Origin: Clitopilus passeckerianus
Lineage: Eukaryota; Basidiomycota; Agaricomycetes; Agaricales; Entolomataceae
Assembly (NCBI GenBank): GCA_944990035.1
Contig: CALYLX010000069.1
Span: forward strand, 1-64,000
Direction: 5' to 3'
Length of the DNA stretch: 64,000 bases
Part shown: positions 44,476 through 55,770 of the stretch, piece after piece
Position numbering within the stretch: the first letter of the stretch is position 1
How the letters are laid out: the number at the start of each line of letters is the position of its first letter
The notes under the pieces: model-generated
The model's input: the letters and a program-made list of their open reading frames with translations, nothing else
What the model was told of the DNA's origin: nothing
The model's database searches: none
Program-made: the position numbers and the translations under genes

Positions 44476-45697
44476 CGCTAGAGGTAGAGATTATCGGAAT
44501 CGTGCTTTTCCAATTCGAAAAGAGCTTACTTTCTCCAAGAATATGCAAGGCGTCATTTATGAAGCTGGAGGCAAATTGGTAAGATCATGGCCAGAGTCAA
44601 TGCTGAATGCACATACAGGTCTCTCGCAGTGTCCTCAAGCGACATCCAAGCCTGCTAATCCAGCAGGCCCAAATCTTGGCTTAATTTATGTTGGAAAAGC
44701 TGACAGTCGTCGTGAATCAAAGCTCGGGGACAAATGGGTGGTCAATTGAATTGGAAAGAATCCGGGCCATCGTGGGCAGAACTATGTTTGGCGGGGTTAG
44801 CCCATTTATATGTGGAAGTGCACGTTGCTGCTCGCCAAGCGGTGTACGACAAACCAGCCCAAATACATAAGGATCTATTCCTGCTCGGCATACAAGGCAG
44901 AAGCTGTGAAAACAGCAAGATCTGCGGTGGTAGAGCGTGGGCCGACGTACTGCCGGCGTCTTGAGCGTCTGACAAAAACTTAAAACAGAAGGATCTGCCC
45001 TTGTTCCTGTAGGGTCACCAGGACCCAGATAACCTAGAATCTCTGGCATTTAGCCTAAGTACGGTTAAAGGCTGAAAATTATTGGATCCTTATCGTTGGA
45101 CGCAGTCTGGAACAACTTTCTGGAGGTTCCTGCGGGGTCGAATGAGCCAAAGTATGTTTCTGAAGCAAATTTCTGGATTGCGCCACCAGAAGTTCCCGAC
45201 GGGATCTGTACCGAATATAGAGTCCATTGTTTTTCTGTCACCGATTCGTACAACCCCCACAGGAACTGATATCGATGCATGACGGGCTGGTATGGATTAG
45301 AACTGCAATCGGATGGATGGCGCCCGTTTCCAGGTGCATAGAAAACAAGAGGTGAGCCAACCGAGCCGTTCTTCCAAGGCTGGCACTCCTAGCTCGAAAG
45401 CTGGACTACGACTAGTACGAGAGAAAAAATGTTGAAAGTTGCCGGCCGGGCGGACCGCACTTTCCGATCTAAGCAATCTTCGTGGGAGGACAAAGATGGT
45501 CTCTCTGACAATCATGGCGTACTCGAGTAGTTCTGATCTTCAGACGCGCAGAAGCTTCTGGAGAGGCCGATGTAAGTAACTGAAGGTCACAAGAAAAATG
45601 TGCAATAATACACAATACATTATAGTATTGATATAGTATCCATTCTGTAAGCTTTTGCAAAACGTCTACGCGGCTACAATGTGAACTCAAAAACTCG
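44476..45697. other. Intergenic, no supported gene
   Basis: Contains the unresolved 5' end of the DUF6533 gene and overlapping frames up to 110 codons (for example 44717-45049) without family signal. The frames on both strands mirror each other, which suggests chance open frames. Confidence 0.4.
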
Positions 45698-47353
45698 TCA
45701 AGAACTAGTACCCCAGTATTCGTCTGGTACGTTAAGACTTACAGCTCTTAAGTCGCAATTATAGGCGCCCCATGTATAAATGTCAGTCTCATCCCGGTGA
45801 TAAGTCTCCGAAACCTGTATGCAAGACGAGAAATGGCCGTCAACCCTTTGTTCTATCATCCACCATCGCTCGGATACTTCTGGGGTGGGATCCAGACGAA
45901 GACCAACGAATTGCAACTTGGGTGCAGCATCTGAGAGGGCTTTGAGTATTGACACCATTGCCGTTCCCTCCTCAGCCTCCGGGTTTGACGTTATCCCATC
46001 AGGAAGGTCAATGAAGCCGAGGTGAGTGAGATTTGGCAACCGCCTCATCCGCTGAGCTAGGGCAGCAATTTTTACGGAGTCATCAAGGAGGGGCCTCTCG
46101 TCGTCGAATTTTAATGGGTTTTTGAGAGCCTTATATGCAAGCTTCTCGATTGTGGTTGGCACAATCTCTAACAGCATGTGCAACGGGTCGGGAAATTGAA
46201 GAGAGGATTGGATGACGAGGTGGCGAAGATGGGTGAATTTCACCAAGAAATTGAGGTTGTACCATTCCCAGCTGAGGAATCTGGGAGGGTTCTGGCCATG
46301 GCGGATGTTTCGAAGAAGCGGGCGCATGGTATTCAGAGTGATAGAGAAGTTGACTATCCCCTCCGCTGCAGCACCAAAATCCAAAGTAGTCTCTGGATCA
46401 CGGCAACAGATGATCCAGTCTATATCCAGGGATTGCAAGTTGTGTAGCGCGGAGCAGTCGAATCGATGGAGGTGTGAGTCCATCTCACATATTTGAAGCA
46501 CCTCAATGGAGGGATGCGATGTAAAAAATTGTTCGTAATCCGGTTGCAATACAGCAGCCGAGACCCTCAGCCGCTGGAGGTTTGGCCAATGCGCGCCTAC
46601 GAATATGCCTGGAATGTCGTGGGTATATTTAACCTCATGCTCGAGCTGAAGCTCTTCTAAAGAGGGACACCTTTCATGCAATAGCTCCCGAAGTGCTTCG
46701 AGGCGTCCAATATGCACTGCTGCGCGCCTACATCCACGCCATCCCAGAGGATTCACGTACGAGAAGTGGCGGAGATTCCGGAAGCGAGATAGGAGATGTG
46801 AATGATCTATAAATTCGTGTTTGACGGTAAGGCTGCGACCACAGTCAAGCAGCGTGAGAGCGTCAAGCTTGCGGCAGTGTTCCCCGACTGCATTGAATAC
46901 AACTGGGGAGAGCCGTGAAAGGCGCCAACTAAACCATTGAAGGTTCGGCATGGAGATTACGGCCGTGGCAAGGGAGTTAATGGCAGCCTCGGCAGCCTGC
47001 GGGTCCTCCTTGTCAAATTGAACAAGAGGTTCATGGATGACGCATGGGGGTACGACAGGTTGGGTAGGGATGGGTTGCCCCTCAAACATGATATTGAGGC
47101 TTTTCAGTCGTGCTGAGAGCCTTGAATTTGCAGAAAGGTGCTTCCAAAGCGCAGTCCTACGCAGGTCAGACTGAATGCTGTTATAGTGTAGGTACTCGTG
47201 GATGATATTAGAGAGTCGCTTGCATGTGAGCGCACTCGACAACAAGTCCACAGCGTGATCGACGTAAGAAAAAATGAGATCAAAGACTTCGTCTGGGATA
47301 TTGTTGTAGCTAATTTGGGCAAATCTTGAGCTTTGGGCCACTTGTTGGACCAT
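45698..47353 (-). CDS. F-box protein, tandem copy A
   Basis: A single-exon 551-residue frame with an N-terminal F-box (residues about 17-55: 'NIPDEVFDLIFSYVDHAVDL', 'LSSALTCKRLSNIIHEYLHY'). A long leucine-rich body follows: 'MPNLQWFSWRLSRLSPVVFN', 'RNLRHFSYVNPLGWRGCRRA', 'ERCPSLEELQLEHEVKYTHD', 'HWPNLQRLRVSAAVLQ', 'LHNLQSLDIDWIICCRDPET' and 'LPNLTHLGFIDLPDGI'. It ends AYNCDLRAVSLNVPDEYWGT. Three copies of this gene lie head to tail within 6 kb; A and C are full-length. The likely role is a substrate adaptor of SCF ubiquitin ligase; targets are unknown. This family of mushroom F-box proteins expands quickly by tandem duplication. Confidence 0.85.
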   Translation of the reverse strand: MVQQVAQSSRFAQISYNNIPDEVFDLIFSYVDHAVDLLSSALTCKRLSNIIHEYLHYNSIQSDLRRTALWKHLSANSRLSARLKSLNIMFEGQPIPTQPVVPPCVIHEPLVQFDKEDPQAAEAAINSLATAVISMPNLQWFSWRLSRLSPVVFNAVGEHCRKLDALTLLDCGRSLTVKHEFIDHSHLLSRFRNLRHFSYVNPLGWRGCRRAAVHIGRLEALRELLHERCPSLEELQLEHEVKYTHDIPGIFVGAHWPNLQRLRVSAAVLQPDYEQFFTSHPSIEVLQICEMDSHLHRFDCSALHNLQSLDIDWIICCRDPETTLDFGAAAEGIVNFSITLNTMRPLLRNIRHGQNPPRFLSWEWYNLNFLVKFTHLRHLVIQSSLQFPDPLHMLLEIVPTTIEKLAYKALKNPLKFDDERPLLDDSVKIAALAQRMRRLPNLTHLGFIDLPDGITSNPEAEEGTAMVSILKALSDAAPKLQFVGLRLDPTPEVSERWWMIEQRVDGHFSSCIQVSETYHRDETDIYTWGAYNCDLRAVSLNVPDEYWGTSS

Positions 47354-47834
47354 TGGACATATGTGATTGGGGAAGAAAGAACGGTGTAAGTGATAGAGAT
47401 TTAAAACCCAGAGTCATGAACGTCGGTCTTCGGAAGTGTAGTCCCACGGCTTTGGTTCAACCGCCCGTCCTGCGGGATGTCTGAAGGCCTGCGAGCAGTT
47501 GGATCATCCAAGTAAATGCCGAAAGCGTTGAATACTGAAGATTAAAGAACACTGCCATCGGCTGGGTGGGCCGCCCTTTCTAAATTGTTAATAAGCCTCA
47601 GGGGCGACAAGGACGTTCGGGCCTGACCAACAATACTTGGAGAGTTGTCACCATCGGGATATGGGGAGAAATTTCTGGTGGGGTTGACAGTAAAATTGAA
47701 GAAGTTAGAGTACAAAGGTGTATTAATTTAGAGTATTCATCCAATAAGCTTTAGTACAAAAGGTTCGCATCGTGATACCTAAAACTGAGTTTAACCAAAC
47801 GGTATTAACACCAGTATTCATCTGGTTCGTCAAA
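47354..47834. other. Spacer between F-box copies A and B
   Basis: The sequence just upstream of each F-box start is itself duplicated (for example gtgatagagat...aacccagagtcat near 47390 and near 49380). So the repeat unit includes promoter DNA. No separate gene seen. Confidence 0.5.
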
Positions 47835-49342
47835 TACTATACATCTTCAGACACTTCTAGGACGGGATCTAGATGAAGACCGACAAAACGTAATTTGGGT
47901 GCAGCATCTGAGAGGGTTTTGATTGTCGACGCGATTGTCGTTCCCTCTTCATTCTCCGAGTTTGGCAATATCCCATCAGGAAGGTCAATGAAGCCAAGGT
48001 GAGTGAGTTTTGGCAATCACCTCATCCGCCGAGCAAGGGCTGCAATTTTCACGGAGTCATCAAGGAGGGGTCCCTCGTCACCAAATTTTAATGGGTTTTT
48101 GAGAGCCTTATATGCAAGCTTCTCGATTGTGGGAGGCACAATTTCTAACAGCATGTGCAACGGGTCGGGGAATTGAAGAGAGGATTGGATGACGAGGTGC
48201 TGAAGATGGGTGAATGTTGCCAGGAAGTTGAGGCTGTACCATTCCCTGAGGAACCCGGGGGGCTTCTCGCCATAGGGGACAGCTCGCAGAAGTGTGCGCT
48301 CGGTATATAGCGTGATAGATAAGTTGCATATCCGATCTGTTGCAGCACCAAGATCCAAAGTAGTTTCGGGATCGCGGCAACAGATAATCCAATCTATATC
48401 CAAGGATCGCAAATTATGTAGGGTCGAGTAGTCGAATCGATGGAATTGCAAGTCTAGCTCGCATATCTGAAGTGTCTCGATGGAGGGATTCGACGCAAAG
48501 AATTGTTTATGGTCGGTTTGCAACACTTCGGCCGAGACCCTCAGTCGTCTGAGATGTGGCCAATGCGCGCCTACGAATATACCCGGGAGGTCGTGAGGAT
48601 ACCGGACATCATATTCGAGCTGAAGCTCCTCCAAAGAAGGGCATCTTTCATGCAATAGTTCCCGAAGTGCTTTGAGGCGCCTATTACGCATCGCCGTGCG
48701 CCTCCGGCCACGCCATCCGAGAGGATTCATGTACGAGAAGTACCGAAGATTTCGGAAGCGGGAGAGAACATGGACATGATCTATATCTTCGTGTAGATTG
48801 GCGGGGCTGTGTCCGGTGTCAATGATTGTGAGAGTGTCAAGCTGGCAGCAGTGTACCCCGACCGCATCGAAGACAGCTGGAGGAAGCCTTGAAAGGCGCC
48901 AACTGAACCGTTTGAGATTTGGCATAGAGCGTACGGCCATAACCAGCAGATGTAAGGTAGATTCCACAGTCTGTGGCTCCTCCTCGTTGAATTGAACAAG
49001 AGGTTCATGGACGACGCAAGGAGGTACGACTGGATGGATGGGGGTAAGCTGCTGCTCATACACGATCTCGAGTTCTTTCAGCCGTGTTGTTAGCCTGGGA
49101 GTTGCAGCAAGGTGCTTCCATAATGCACTTCGGCACATATCGGACCGCATAATGCAGTAGTACAGGTGCTCGGGAACGATGATGTTGTAAAGACGCTTGC
49201 ACGCTAGTGAACTCGACAACAAGTCCATAGGATGATCGACATAAGAAAAAGTGAGATCAAAGACTTCATCTGGTATATTTTCGCTGCTAGTTGGAGGAAA
49301 GCCAAAACTTTGCGCCACCCCTTGTGCCACCCCTTGTGCCAT
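47835..49342 (-). pseudogene. F-box protein, tandem copy B, broken
   Basis: Paralog of copies A and C, starting MAQGVAQGVAQSFGFPPTSS at 49342 with an intact F-box ('NIPDEVFDLTFSYVDHPMDL'). The frame stops at 48017 (ALARRMR then TGA), at the codon that is CGG (Arg) in copy A. After the stop the same frame continues to match the family ('THLGFIDLPDGILPNSENEE', 'IKTLSDAAPKLRFVGLHLDP'), ending with TAG at about 47835. Relative to copy A about 140 bases are missing near the 3' end, which removes the WWMIE.R..G.F segment. One nonsense codon plus a deletion mark it as a pseudogene, though a shortened 441-residue protein could still be made. Confidence 0.8.
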
Positions 49343-49794
49343 TGGGCATATGTGGTTGGGGGAAGAAAGAATGGTGTAGAGTGATAGAGATCTGAAACCC
49401 CAGAGTCATACATACACGTCGGGTTTCGGAATTGTAGTCCCACGGGTCACAGCCTTGGGGTAGCATCCACCGTTCCATGATACCTGAAGCTTGCTAGACC
49501 ATCCGAGTGTTGAACTATTGCAGCCGAAAATCGGACGATAAATATCGAAGAAGAATATCATCGGCTCAGCAGACCGCACTTTCGGCGCTACTAATCTTCC
49601 TCAGGAGCGATAGATATTCGGGTTTGACAGAGTACTATTGAGGGAGTTGGCATTGTTGTGACACTGAAAGAAATTTCTGGGTGGGCCAACAGTATCATTG
49701 AAGACGTCACGGTAAAAATGGGTATAAATGTTCAGTATCTATTCAATAAGCTATCCAACAAGTTCGGGAAGCTGATATATGAAACGTAGTTTGA
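49343..49794. other. Spacer between F-box copies B and C
   Basis: Duplicated 5' flank of the F-box unit (about 49343-49500), then unremarkable sequence. No gene. Confidence 0.45.
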
Positions 49795-51468
49795 TCAAAA
49801 GGTACCACCCCAGTAATCGTCTGGTTGGTCAAACAGGTTCACTGCCCTCAAGTTACAGTCATAGTCTTCCCATGTACGAATGTCAGTATCCTCTCGATGG
49901 TCACCTTTCAAAACCTCCGCACAAGATGAGAAATCACCGTCGTTCTTCCTTTCTATCATCCACCAGCGTTCGGCCACCTCTGGGGTGGGATCCAGATGAA
50001 GACCGACAAAACGCAATTTGGGTGTAGCCTCTGAGAGGGTTTTGATTATAGACGCAACTGCCGTTTCCTCTCCGGGTTCAGAATTTGACGATGTTCCATA
50101 TGGAAGATCAATGAAGCCGAGGTGTGTGAGGTTTGGCAGGCGTCTGACGAGTTGGGTAAGGACGATGATTTTATTTGGGGGGTTTCGACCTGGAAGTTCC
50201 TCGTAGGCGAAATCAATTGGGTTTTCAAGAGGCCTGTATACAACCCTCTCGATTGTGATAGGTAGGATTCGTAGCAGCATCTGCAATGGGTCTGGGTACT
50301 GAAGGCGAGATTGAATGACGAGTTGCCGAAGATTGGTGAATGTCGCCAGGAAATTGAGGCTATACCATTCCTTGAGGAATCCGGGGCCATTTTTCACCCT
50401 CTGTCGGGCACGCGGAAAAAGTCTGCGTTCAACAAGTAGAGTGATAGAGAAGGTGACTATCCTCTCTGCCACATAACCAAACTCCAACATCGTCTCCGGA
50501 TCGCGGCAACAGATGATCCAATCTATATCCAAGGATCGCAAATTTTGTAGTGCCGAGCAATCGAATTGATGAAATTGCAAATCCAGCTGGCATATCTGAA
50601 GCGTCTCGATGGAGGGATGCGACGCAAAGAATTGTTCGTGGTCGGCCTGCAACACCCCAGCCGAGACCCTCAGCCGTTTGAGATTCGGCCAATGCGCGCC
50701 TACGAATATACCTGGGAGGTTATGGGCATAAAGGACTTCATATTCGAGATGGAGCTCCTCTAAAGTGGGGCACCTCTCGTGCAATAGCTGCCGAAGCGCT
50801 TTGAGGCGTCCATTGCGCATTTCTGGATCTCTCCATCCACGCCATCCAAGAGGATTCACGTATGAGAAACGGCGGAGATTTTGAAAGCGAGACAGAGCAT
50901 GGACGTGGTATGTATGGTCGTTTTCGTCGGTGGCATTTTGTCCAGTGTCGAAGAATTCGAGTGCGTCAAGGTCGCGACAGTGTTCCCCGACAGCATTGAA
51001 TACAGCTGGAGGAAGCTGCGAAAGGCACCAACTGAATCGTTTAAGATTTGGCAGGGAGCCTATGGCTATAGACAACGCATTGACGGTATCTTCCGTAATC
51101 TCCGGCCGCTCTTCGTCGAATTGAACCAGTGGTTCAAGGGCGACGCAAGGAGGTACCATTGGATGAACGGAGACAAGCTGTCTCTCACACACGACATTGA
51201 GGTCCTTCACTCGTGATGATAGCCTAGGATTTGCAGCAAGGTGCTTCCAAAGGGCAGTGCGACGAAGATCAGAACGAATATTGCGATAGTAGAGGTGCTC
51301 GTGAGTGATATGGGAGAGACGCTTGCATGTCAGCGAACTCGACAAGAGGTCCACAGGATGATCGACGTATGAGCAAATGAGATCAAAGACTTCGTCCGGG
51401 AGTTTGCTGGACATATTCGAAGGAAGTCCTGGATCTGTGTCACTTTCTTGGGACATTGACTGTGTCAT
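49795..51468 (-). CDS. F-box protein, tandem copy C
   Basis: A single-exon 557-residue frame starting MTQSMSQESDTDPGLPSNMS. The F-box is at about residues 22-60 ('KLPDEVFDLICSYVDHPVDL', 'LSSSLTCKRLSHITHEHLYY'). The leucine-rich body is the same as in copy A: 'LPNLKRFSWCLSQLPPAVFN', 'QNLRRFSYVNPLGWRGWRDP', 'ERCPTLEELHLEYEVLYAHN', 'NLRSLDIDWIICCRDPETML' and 'LPNLTHLGFIDLPYGT'. It ends LFDQPDDYWGGTF. Compared with A and B it diverges most in the region after 'VYRPLENPIDFAYEELPGRN'. That could reflect relaxed or changed target recognition. It is a probable SCF adaptor. Confidence 0.85.
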   Translation of the reverse strand: MTQSMSQESDTDPGLPSNMSSKLPDEVFDLICSYVDHPVDLLSSSLTCKRLSHITHEHLYYRNIRSDLRRTALWKHLAANPRLSSRVKDLNVVCERQLVSVHPMVPPCVALEPLVQFDEERPEITEDTVNALSIAIGSLPNLKRFSWCLSQLPPAVFNAVGEHCRDLDALEFFDTGQNATDENDHTYHVHALSRFQNLRRFSYVNPLGWRGWRDPEMRNGRLKALRQLLHERCPTLEELHLEYEVLYAHNLPGIFVGAHWPNLKRLRVSAGVLQADHEQFFASHPSIETLQICQLDLQFHQFDCSALQNLRSLDIDWIICCRDPETMLEFGYVAERIVTFSITLLVERRLFPRARQRVKNGPGFLKEWYSLNFLATFTNLRQLVIQSRLQYPDPLQMLLRILPITIERVVYRPLENPIDFAYEELPGRNPPNKIIVLTQLVRRLPNLTHLGFIDLPYGTSSNSEPGEETAVASIIKTLSEATPKLRFVGLHLDPTPEVAERWWMIERKNDGDFSSCAEVLKGDHREDTDIRTWEDYDCNLRAVNLFDQPDDYWGGTF

Positions 51469-52321
51469 GGTTCTGAAGGAACTACGTAGATTAGTACCGG
51501 TCGGAGTCTACACGTCGGTTTTCGGAAGCCTGCTACCACGGATCAGACTCGCGCTTCCGATCACTTTTATGGTCCTTTGTTTACGCATGCTTGGTGGCCA
51601 ACTTGCGGCCCGCATCCCGAAAAGCGCCGAACTTGAAACGTCCTCGACCATGATCTGTACGTTGTCACCTCCTCGATGGACTCACTCAGGCAACAATGCA
51701 ATCATGCAATAAAATACTGCTGTGACCTTATGGTTCATCCTAATAGTACCGAATCTCATGAAGATCAAGATCTCGCATGAACAACTGGACTGGGGCTTGC
51801 TGGATTGGTCAATGTAAGTGACAGTTGCTCCAAAACCTGAACAAAGCACTGATTTATCTGTACTGATATAGACAGTGTGAGCTAGAAATGCCTTGGGAAA
51901 GGTGTCGAAAGGCCAGAAGTTTGCCTAAGCCAGTCCGCCAATTGCTCCCGCGATCTTCCGTGAACCACGGGGCATAGCTCAGAGCTGAGCACGGAGCTCA
52001 GTGTTTTGTTCACCCAAGGCCCCGGTGGACCGACAAGATACCGTAATCCGATTGATTGTCGATGCCAGAATTAGGGTGTTCCTTGGGAAGTTGGGAGGAG
52101 CAATAAGCGCAGGGTAAAATGAATGCGCCATATGTCAGCGGGTTTTGACAGCCGCAGCCGGTTCCAATTACGCATTTGTTCAGAAAGGTATACGTACCGT
52201 GCTTCTTCGCGTGGTGATGGACGACCAGACGGACTTATTTTTGGGTTCGCTTCTTGCCTTCTCACTTCGACCACGGTTGGTTGGTTGAAGGCTGCCCTAA
52301 GAAGAGGAAGGCCCGCCTTCG
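51469..52321. other. Intergenic, nothing recognised
   Basis: 5' flanks of the divergent F-box C and DUF6533 genes. A plus-strand frame at 52123-52383 only covers the first DUF6533 exon in another frame. No further gene. Confidence 0.4.
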
Positions 52322-54271
52322 ATGGCTGGACAGAGCACGGAGAGTTCGCAGGTGAGTACGGAGGTTTGTTGTGGAGCCTCTGATGCTTATTATAATTGTT
52401 ACCAGCTACTCGAACTAACGCTCGTCCAAAGCACTCTTGTGGCTAGTGGGACCGTGCTGGTACGTACAACCCGTCTATTCACCCCAATATCCAGAATCTG
52501 ATATATTGCTCAGGTATATGATATCCTCTGTACACTAGACCAGGAGGTCTGTTGAGTTCCTTGTCGCGCCCAATGTGACCTTGACATCTGATATCTACTC
52601 TAGATTGCTCATGTCTGGAGCAACCCAAGAGCTGTTAGCTCCATATTATTTCTCTTGAACCGATATCTGCCGCTTATCGATACATTTCTCTCCCTCACTC
52701 GTGCGGCTTCCCATTTCTCTCAACATTTGAAGGCACTGAATATGCACCTCAGTGAAATTCAGCAACTCCATCTCTCCTGAGGTCCGCTCACCCGCCTCTG
52801 ACCGAGAGACCTTACTAACGTCTCTGCACTACTCAGAACTGTCGAAGATTGTTCGCGGTCGTCACCTGTACGTCAATCAGTTCCCATCTCTGAAAACGCT
52901 GAGGGCTGATCATTTCTTTGCACAATCCAGGGTTCATCGTATTGGGCACATTGATATCCGAAGGCAAATTCTTTCAACCACTATATTGACGATGGGGACC
53001 TGACTCCGAGCTTGCCCGTTCTCCAACAGCCATTCTCATGCTACGAACGTACGCGATATGGGAAAGGAAGCGCTGGGTACTCGTCACGCTGGGTGTTCTA
53101 GCTTTGGTACGCAAATCCCTGGTTCTTCCGCATGATTCGGCAGTTTGACGGTGAATTAGGTGCTCTATATCCCAGCTATCATCGTGACCGTTTTCGAGGT
53201 CAAATCCCTCGTGTGTATGTACCCTTTTCATCTTCACCAGGAAGTCCGACTAATTTCCGCTTCTGCTTCGTATTCCCAGTTGCCCCGAATGATACCCCCA
53301 TTCCTGGTTGTCATTTGGTTCACGCCAGCTCGATTATTTTCTTCGCATATATCCTGCTTGTCGTTGCGGAGACAGGTATGTAGAATCATCGGCCTCGGGG
53401 AGAAGGTTGCTGATTATTGCTGTACAGTGATGGTTATCTTGACCATGGTTCAAGCATATCGGTATAGTACGCATCTCCTTCGGTGGTTTACTTGAGGTGG
53501 GTCTGATGGTACTCTGCAGTGCGAGAACGGACACGCTCGGATTGGATCGTTAGGCTTTACAAGAACGGTGGGTGCATCTTTGATTCCCTTCGTGGTTGCT
53601 GGGGCTCATCTGTTCATTTCAGGAATTATATTCTACTTCTATCTCTTTGGTTCGTATTTGTGGCCTATCACCGAAGATATGTACTTAAGTGGAGTACCCC
53701 TTACCATTAGCTATCTCCCTGGCGAATATCCTGGTCCCACTGCTCGCACCTGTAAGTTCTGCATGATATTATCGGAGTGTGTATGATACTGACAACAGGC
53801 ATCATAGCGCGTTTTTGCTAACTGGCTCGCAACGTGAGTACATTGCATCTCCCACTACCACCAACTGCACTCTAACAAGCAGTCCCCAGTCCCCAACGAG
53901 TCATCCACTCGATCCTCTGCACCCGCGTCCTTCTCTTAATCTTCAGACAACGTTCAAACACAATGGTCAACCGCCTCCCTTCAAGCCTCCGCCATGGCCA
54001 TGGCCCAGCCCGTGCCGGTGGGCGAAGAGCGCGATTCGATCTAAACGCAGCCACGTTCTCGGATTCGGGCGATGCGCGGTTCTCAACTATGATTTTTGAG
54101 ACTATTCATTCGGATTCGGATGGGATTACAAGTGGGGGGAGTGGGACGGTTATGGGGTCGAGTGGGACGGAGTCGACGGGATCGACGAGGGAGACGGCGG
54201 TTGATGACTATGAGCTTGTGCCGCTGGAGTCGCCTGGGGTGGTTAGGGGGAGGACGAGGGAGCCAGCTTAG
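52322..54271 (+). CDS. DUF6533 seven-helix membrane protein, copy 4
   Basis: Many small exons. Exon 1 (52322-52351) encodes MAGQSTESSQ, exon 2 (52406-52459) LLELTLVQSTLVASGTVL, and exon 3 (52514-52546) VYDILCTLDQE. The next exon (from 52604) gives 'HVWSNPRAVSSILFLLNRYL' and 'PLIDTFLSLTRAASH'. Further exons include 'AILMLRTYAIWERKRWVLVT', 'YIPAIIVTVFEVKSLV', 'HLFISGIIFYFYLF', an apparent 40-base intron (gttcgt...ttaag), 'EYPLPLAISLANILVPLLAP' and 'RVIHSILCTRVLLLIFRQRS'. A Gly/Ser-rich tail ends VVRGRTREPA at 54271. 'VYD.L.TL.QEV..(V)W' with 'LFLLNRYLPLID' is the DUF6533 signature. Exon sizes match copy 5. Function unknown. Confidence 0.75.
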
Positions 54272-54684
54272 GATGACGGGTCAACTTTTGGATTCTTCCT
54301 GCGAGTTGTCGGATGACATTGCCCAGGTTCGTTAATTCTTGTCTCGTGAAGGTGTCGCTTTGCTAACAATGACCCCTCTAGTGATTATTGCCCCCGCTGA
54401 GAAGGATGCAGCCGCGAACACGGCCTGGTCTCGCCTTCGCGCCACAATCATCCCTGGGCTGCAAAGGGCGACTCGGCTTTCTGCCACTGGGGATAGATCC
54501 TTGTCACGCCCTGCGTCATTGGCGTCACAATCTTGAAATGACTCAGAGCCATCGCACAGATTTTCTCAAGAACTCCCGCCGGTTATGACGGTGCAGTTCG
54601 ACCCGGCTCACCCACCTCCAACCTTTCTCCGGAGACTACCTGGACCCAAACAGTTAGACGTCCCTCCTCCATCGATTCCCCGCA
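54272..54684. other. Intergenic, nothing recognised
   Basis: A 65-codon plus frame (54339-54536) has no signal. It contains the promoter space of the first GFA gene. The word 'cctgcgtcattggc' near 54511 recurs as 'tctgcgtcattggc' near 55940, upstream of the second GFA gene, so the tandem duplication includes upstream DNA. Confidence 0.45.
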
Positions 54685-55770
54685 ATGTCAACGTATTTTG
54701 AAGCGAAATGCCACTGCGGGCTCAACTACTTCAAAGTCGCATTCCCAACAGCCAAACTTCCATATCGAACCAATCTCTGCCACTGCAGCTCCTGCAGACA
54801 TGCTACTGGCCAGATTTCTATCAACGACGTGCTCATTATCGGCGTTCCTCTCAAACCCGATACACCCGAAGGTGCCACAGCCGACGAACCCGCGAGCTTG
54901 AACGGGTTGCTTGAATATAAAAGCTCCTCAAGGGGCACGAGGTACTCATGCAAAAGGTGCTTTGCGCATTTCTTCTTCCTTCAGGAGGGGAAGCAGTGGT
55001 GGATATGGTCAGGCTTGTTGGAGAAGCGCGCTTGGGACCCCAACGAAGGAGAAAAATTGGCAGCGGAGATTATGGAACACATATTCATCGAGTCCACGTT
55101 GGACGGCGGGATGACGGACCATGTGAGGATGCTTGAGGGGACGAGGTTGTTAAGGCATGGATTTTATATCGGGGATGGGGAGGTTGAGCTGGGATGGAAG
55201 GCAGAGGAGCTCACTCAGCGGGAGAATTCGGACGAAGCTTTGCCTTTTTACTGCATCTGCAAGAACATCTCTTTCAAGCTCCAACGTCCGATCACTCTCG
55301 ACCTTTCCGTGGGAGGAGATGCGAAACTCGTTCCAGGCAAGAATCCCAGCGATCCGATCCGATTCCATGCCTCGCACTGCGTTTGCACCAGTTGTCGCTT
55401 GACGTGCGGGAGCCATGTTGCAAGCTGGATATCTGTCCTCCCAAAGCATGTCATCGATTCTTCGACATCTTCACCTCTCGTCCTGGATCAGGAAGCGGGA
55501 CGGCCAAAAGGGTTGGTGCAATATCAATCCTCACCTGGAGTGTATAGGGAAGCATGTGGGACGTGTGGGGCTTCAGTGTTTTACTGGTCGAAGGATGTCG
55601 CGAAAGTGGACGTTTGTGCTGGTTTGGTGGACGAGGAGGTGGACGGGGTGAGAGCCGAAAGGTGGTTACGCTGGTCGAGAGAGGTTGGCTATCCGGAGGA
55701 TGCAGTGTACTCGGGAATAGTTCATGCATTGGAGGATGGATTGCAAGCCACATCGAATGCGTTGGACTAA
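54685..55770 (+). CDS. Two-domain GFA/CENP-V-like zinc protein, copy 1
   Basis: A single exon of 361 residues starting MSTYFEAKCHCGLNYFKVAF. Domain 1 carries CHCG (9-12), CHCSSCR (about 31-37, with 'HATGQ' after it) and 'RYSCKRCFAHFFF'. Domain 2 carries 'FYCICKNISFKL', 'HASHCVCTSCRLTCGSHV' and 'YREACGTCGASVFYWSK'. CxC, CxxC and CHC..C are the zinc ligands of the GFA (glutathione-dependent formaldehyde-activating/CENP-V) fold. Proteins with this fold bind zinc and thiol adducts; enzymatic roles are proven for few. Two GFA domains in one chain suggest an internal duplication. The next gene is a close tandem paralog. Confidence 0.85.
   Translation: MSTYFEAKCHCGLNYFKVAFPTAKLPYRTNLCHCSSCRHATGQISINDVLIIGVPLKPDTPEGATADEPASLNGLLEYKSSSRGTRYSCKRCFAHFFFLQEGKQWWIWSGLLEKRAWDPNEGEKLAAEIMEHIFIESTLDGGMTDHVRMLEGTRLLRHGFYIGDGEVELGWKAEELTQRENSDEALPFYCICKNISFKLQRPITLDLSVGGDAKLVPGKNPSDPIRFHASHCVCTSCRLTCGSHVASWISVLPKHVIDSSTSSPLVLDQEAGRPKGLVQYQSSPGVYREACGTCGASVFYWSKDVAKVDVCAGLVDEEVDGVRAERWLRWSREVGYPEDAVYSGIVHALEDGLQATSNALD

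Noticed and set aside
44717..45049. 110-codon minus-strand frame in the gap before the F-box trio
   Set aside because: Overlapping frames are open on both strands and none resembles a known family.
45698..49342. Idea that F-box copy B was inactivated by repeat-induced point mutation
   Set aside because: Only one nonsense change and a deletion were evident; I could not count transitions reliably by eye, and copies A and C are unaffected.
53872..54099. Frames overlapping the last DUF6533 exon in copy 4
   Set aside because: The family phrase RVIHSILCTRVLLLIFRQRS and the acceptor site fix the true frame; the others are shadows.
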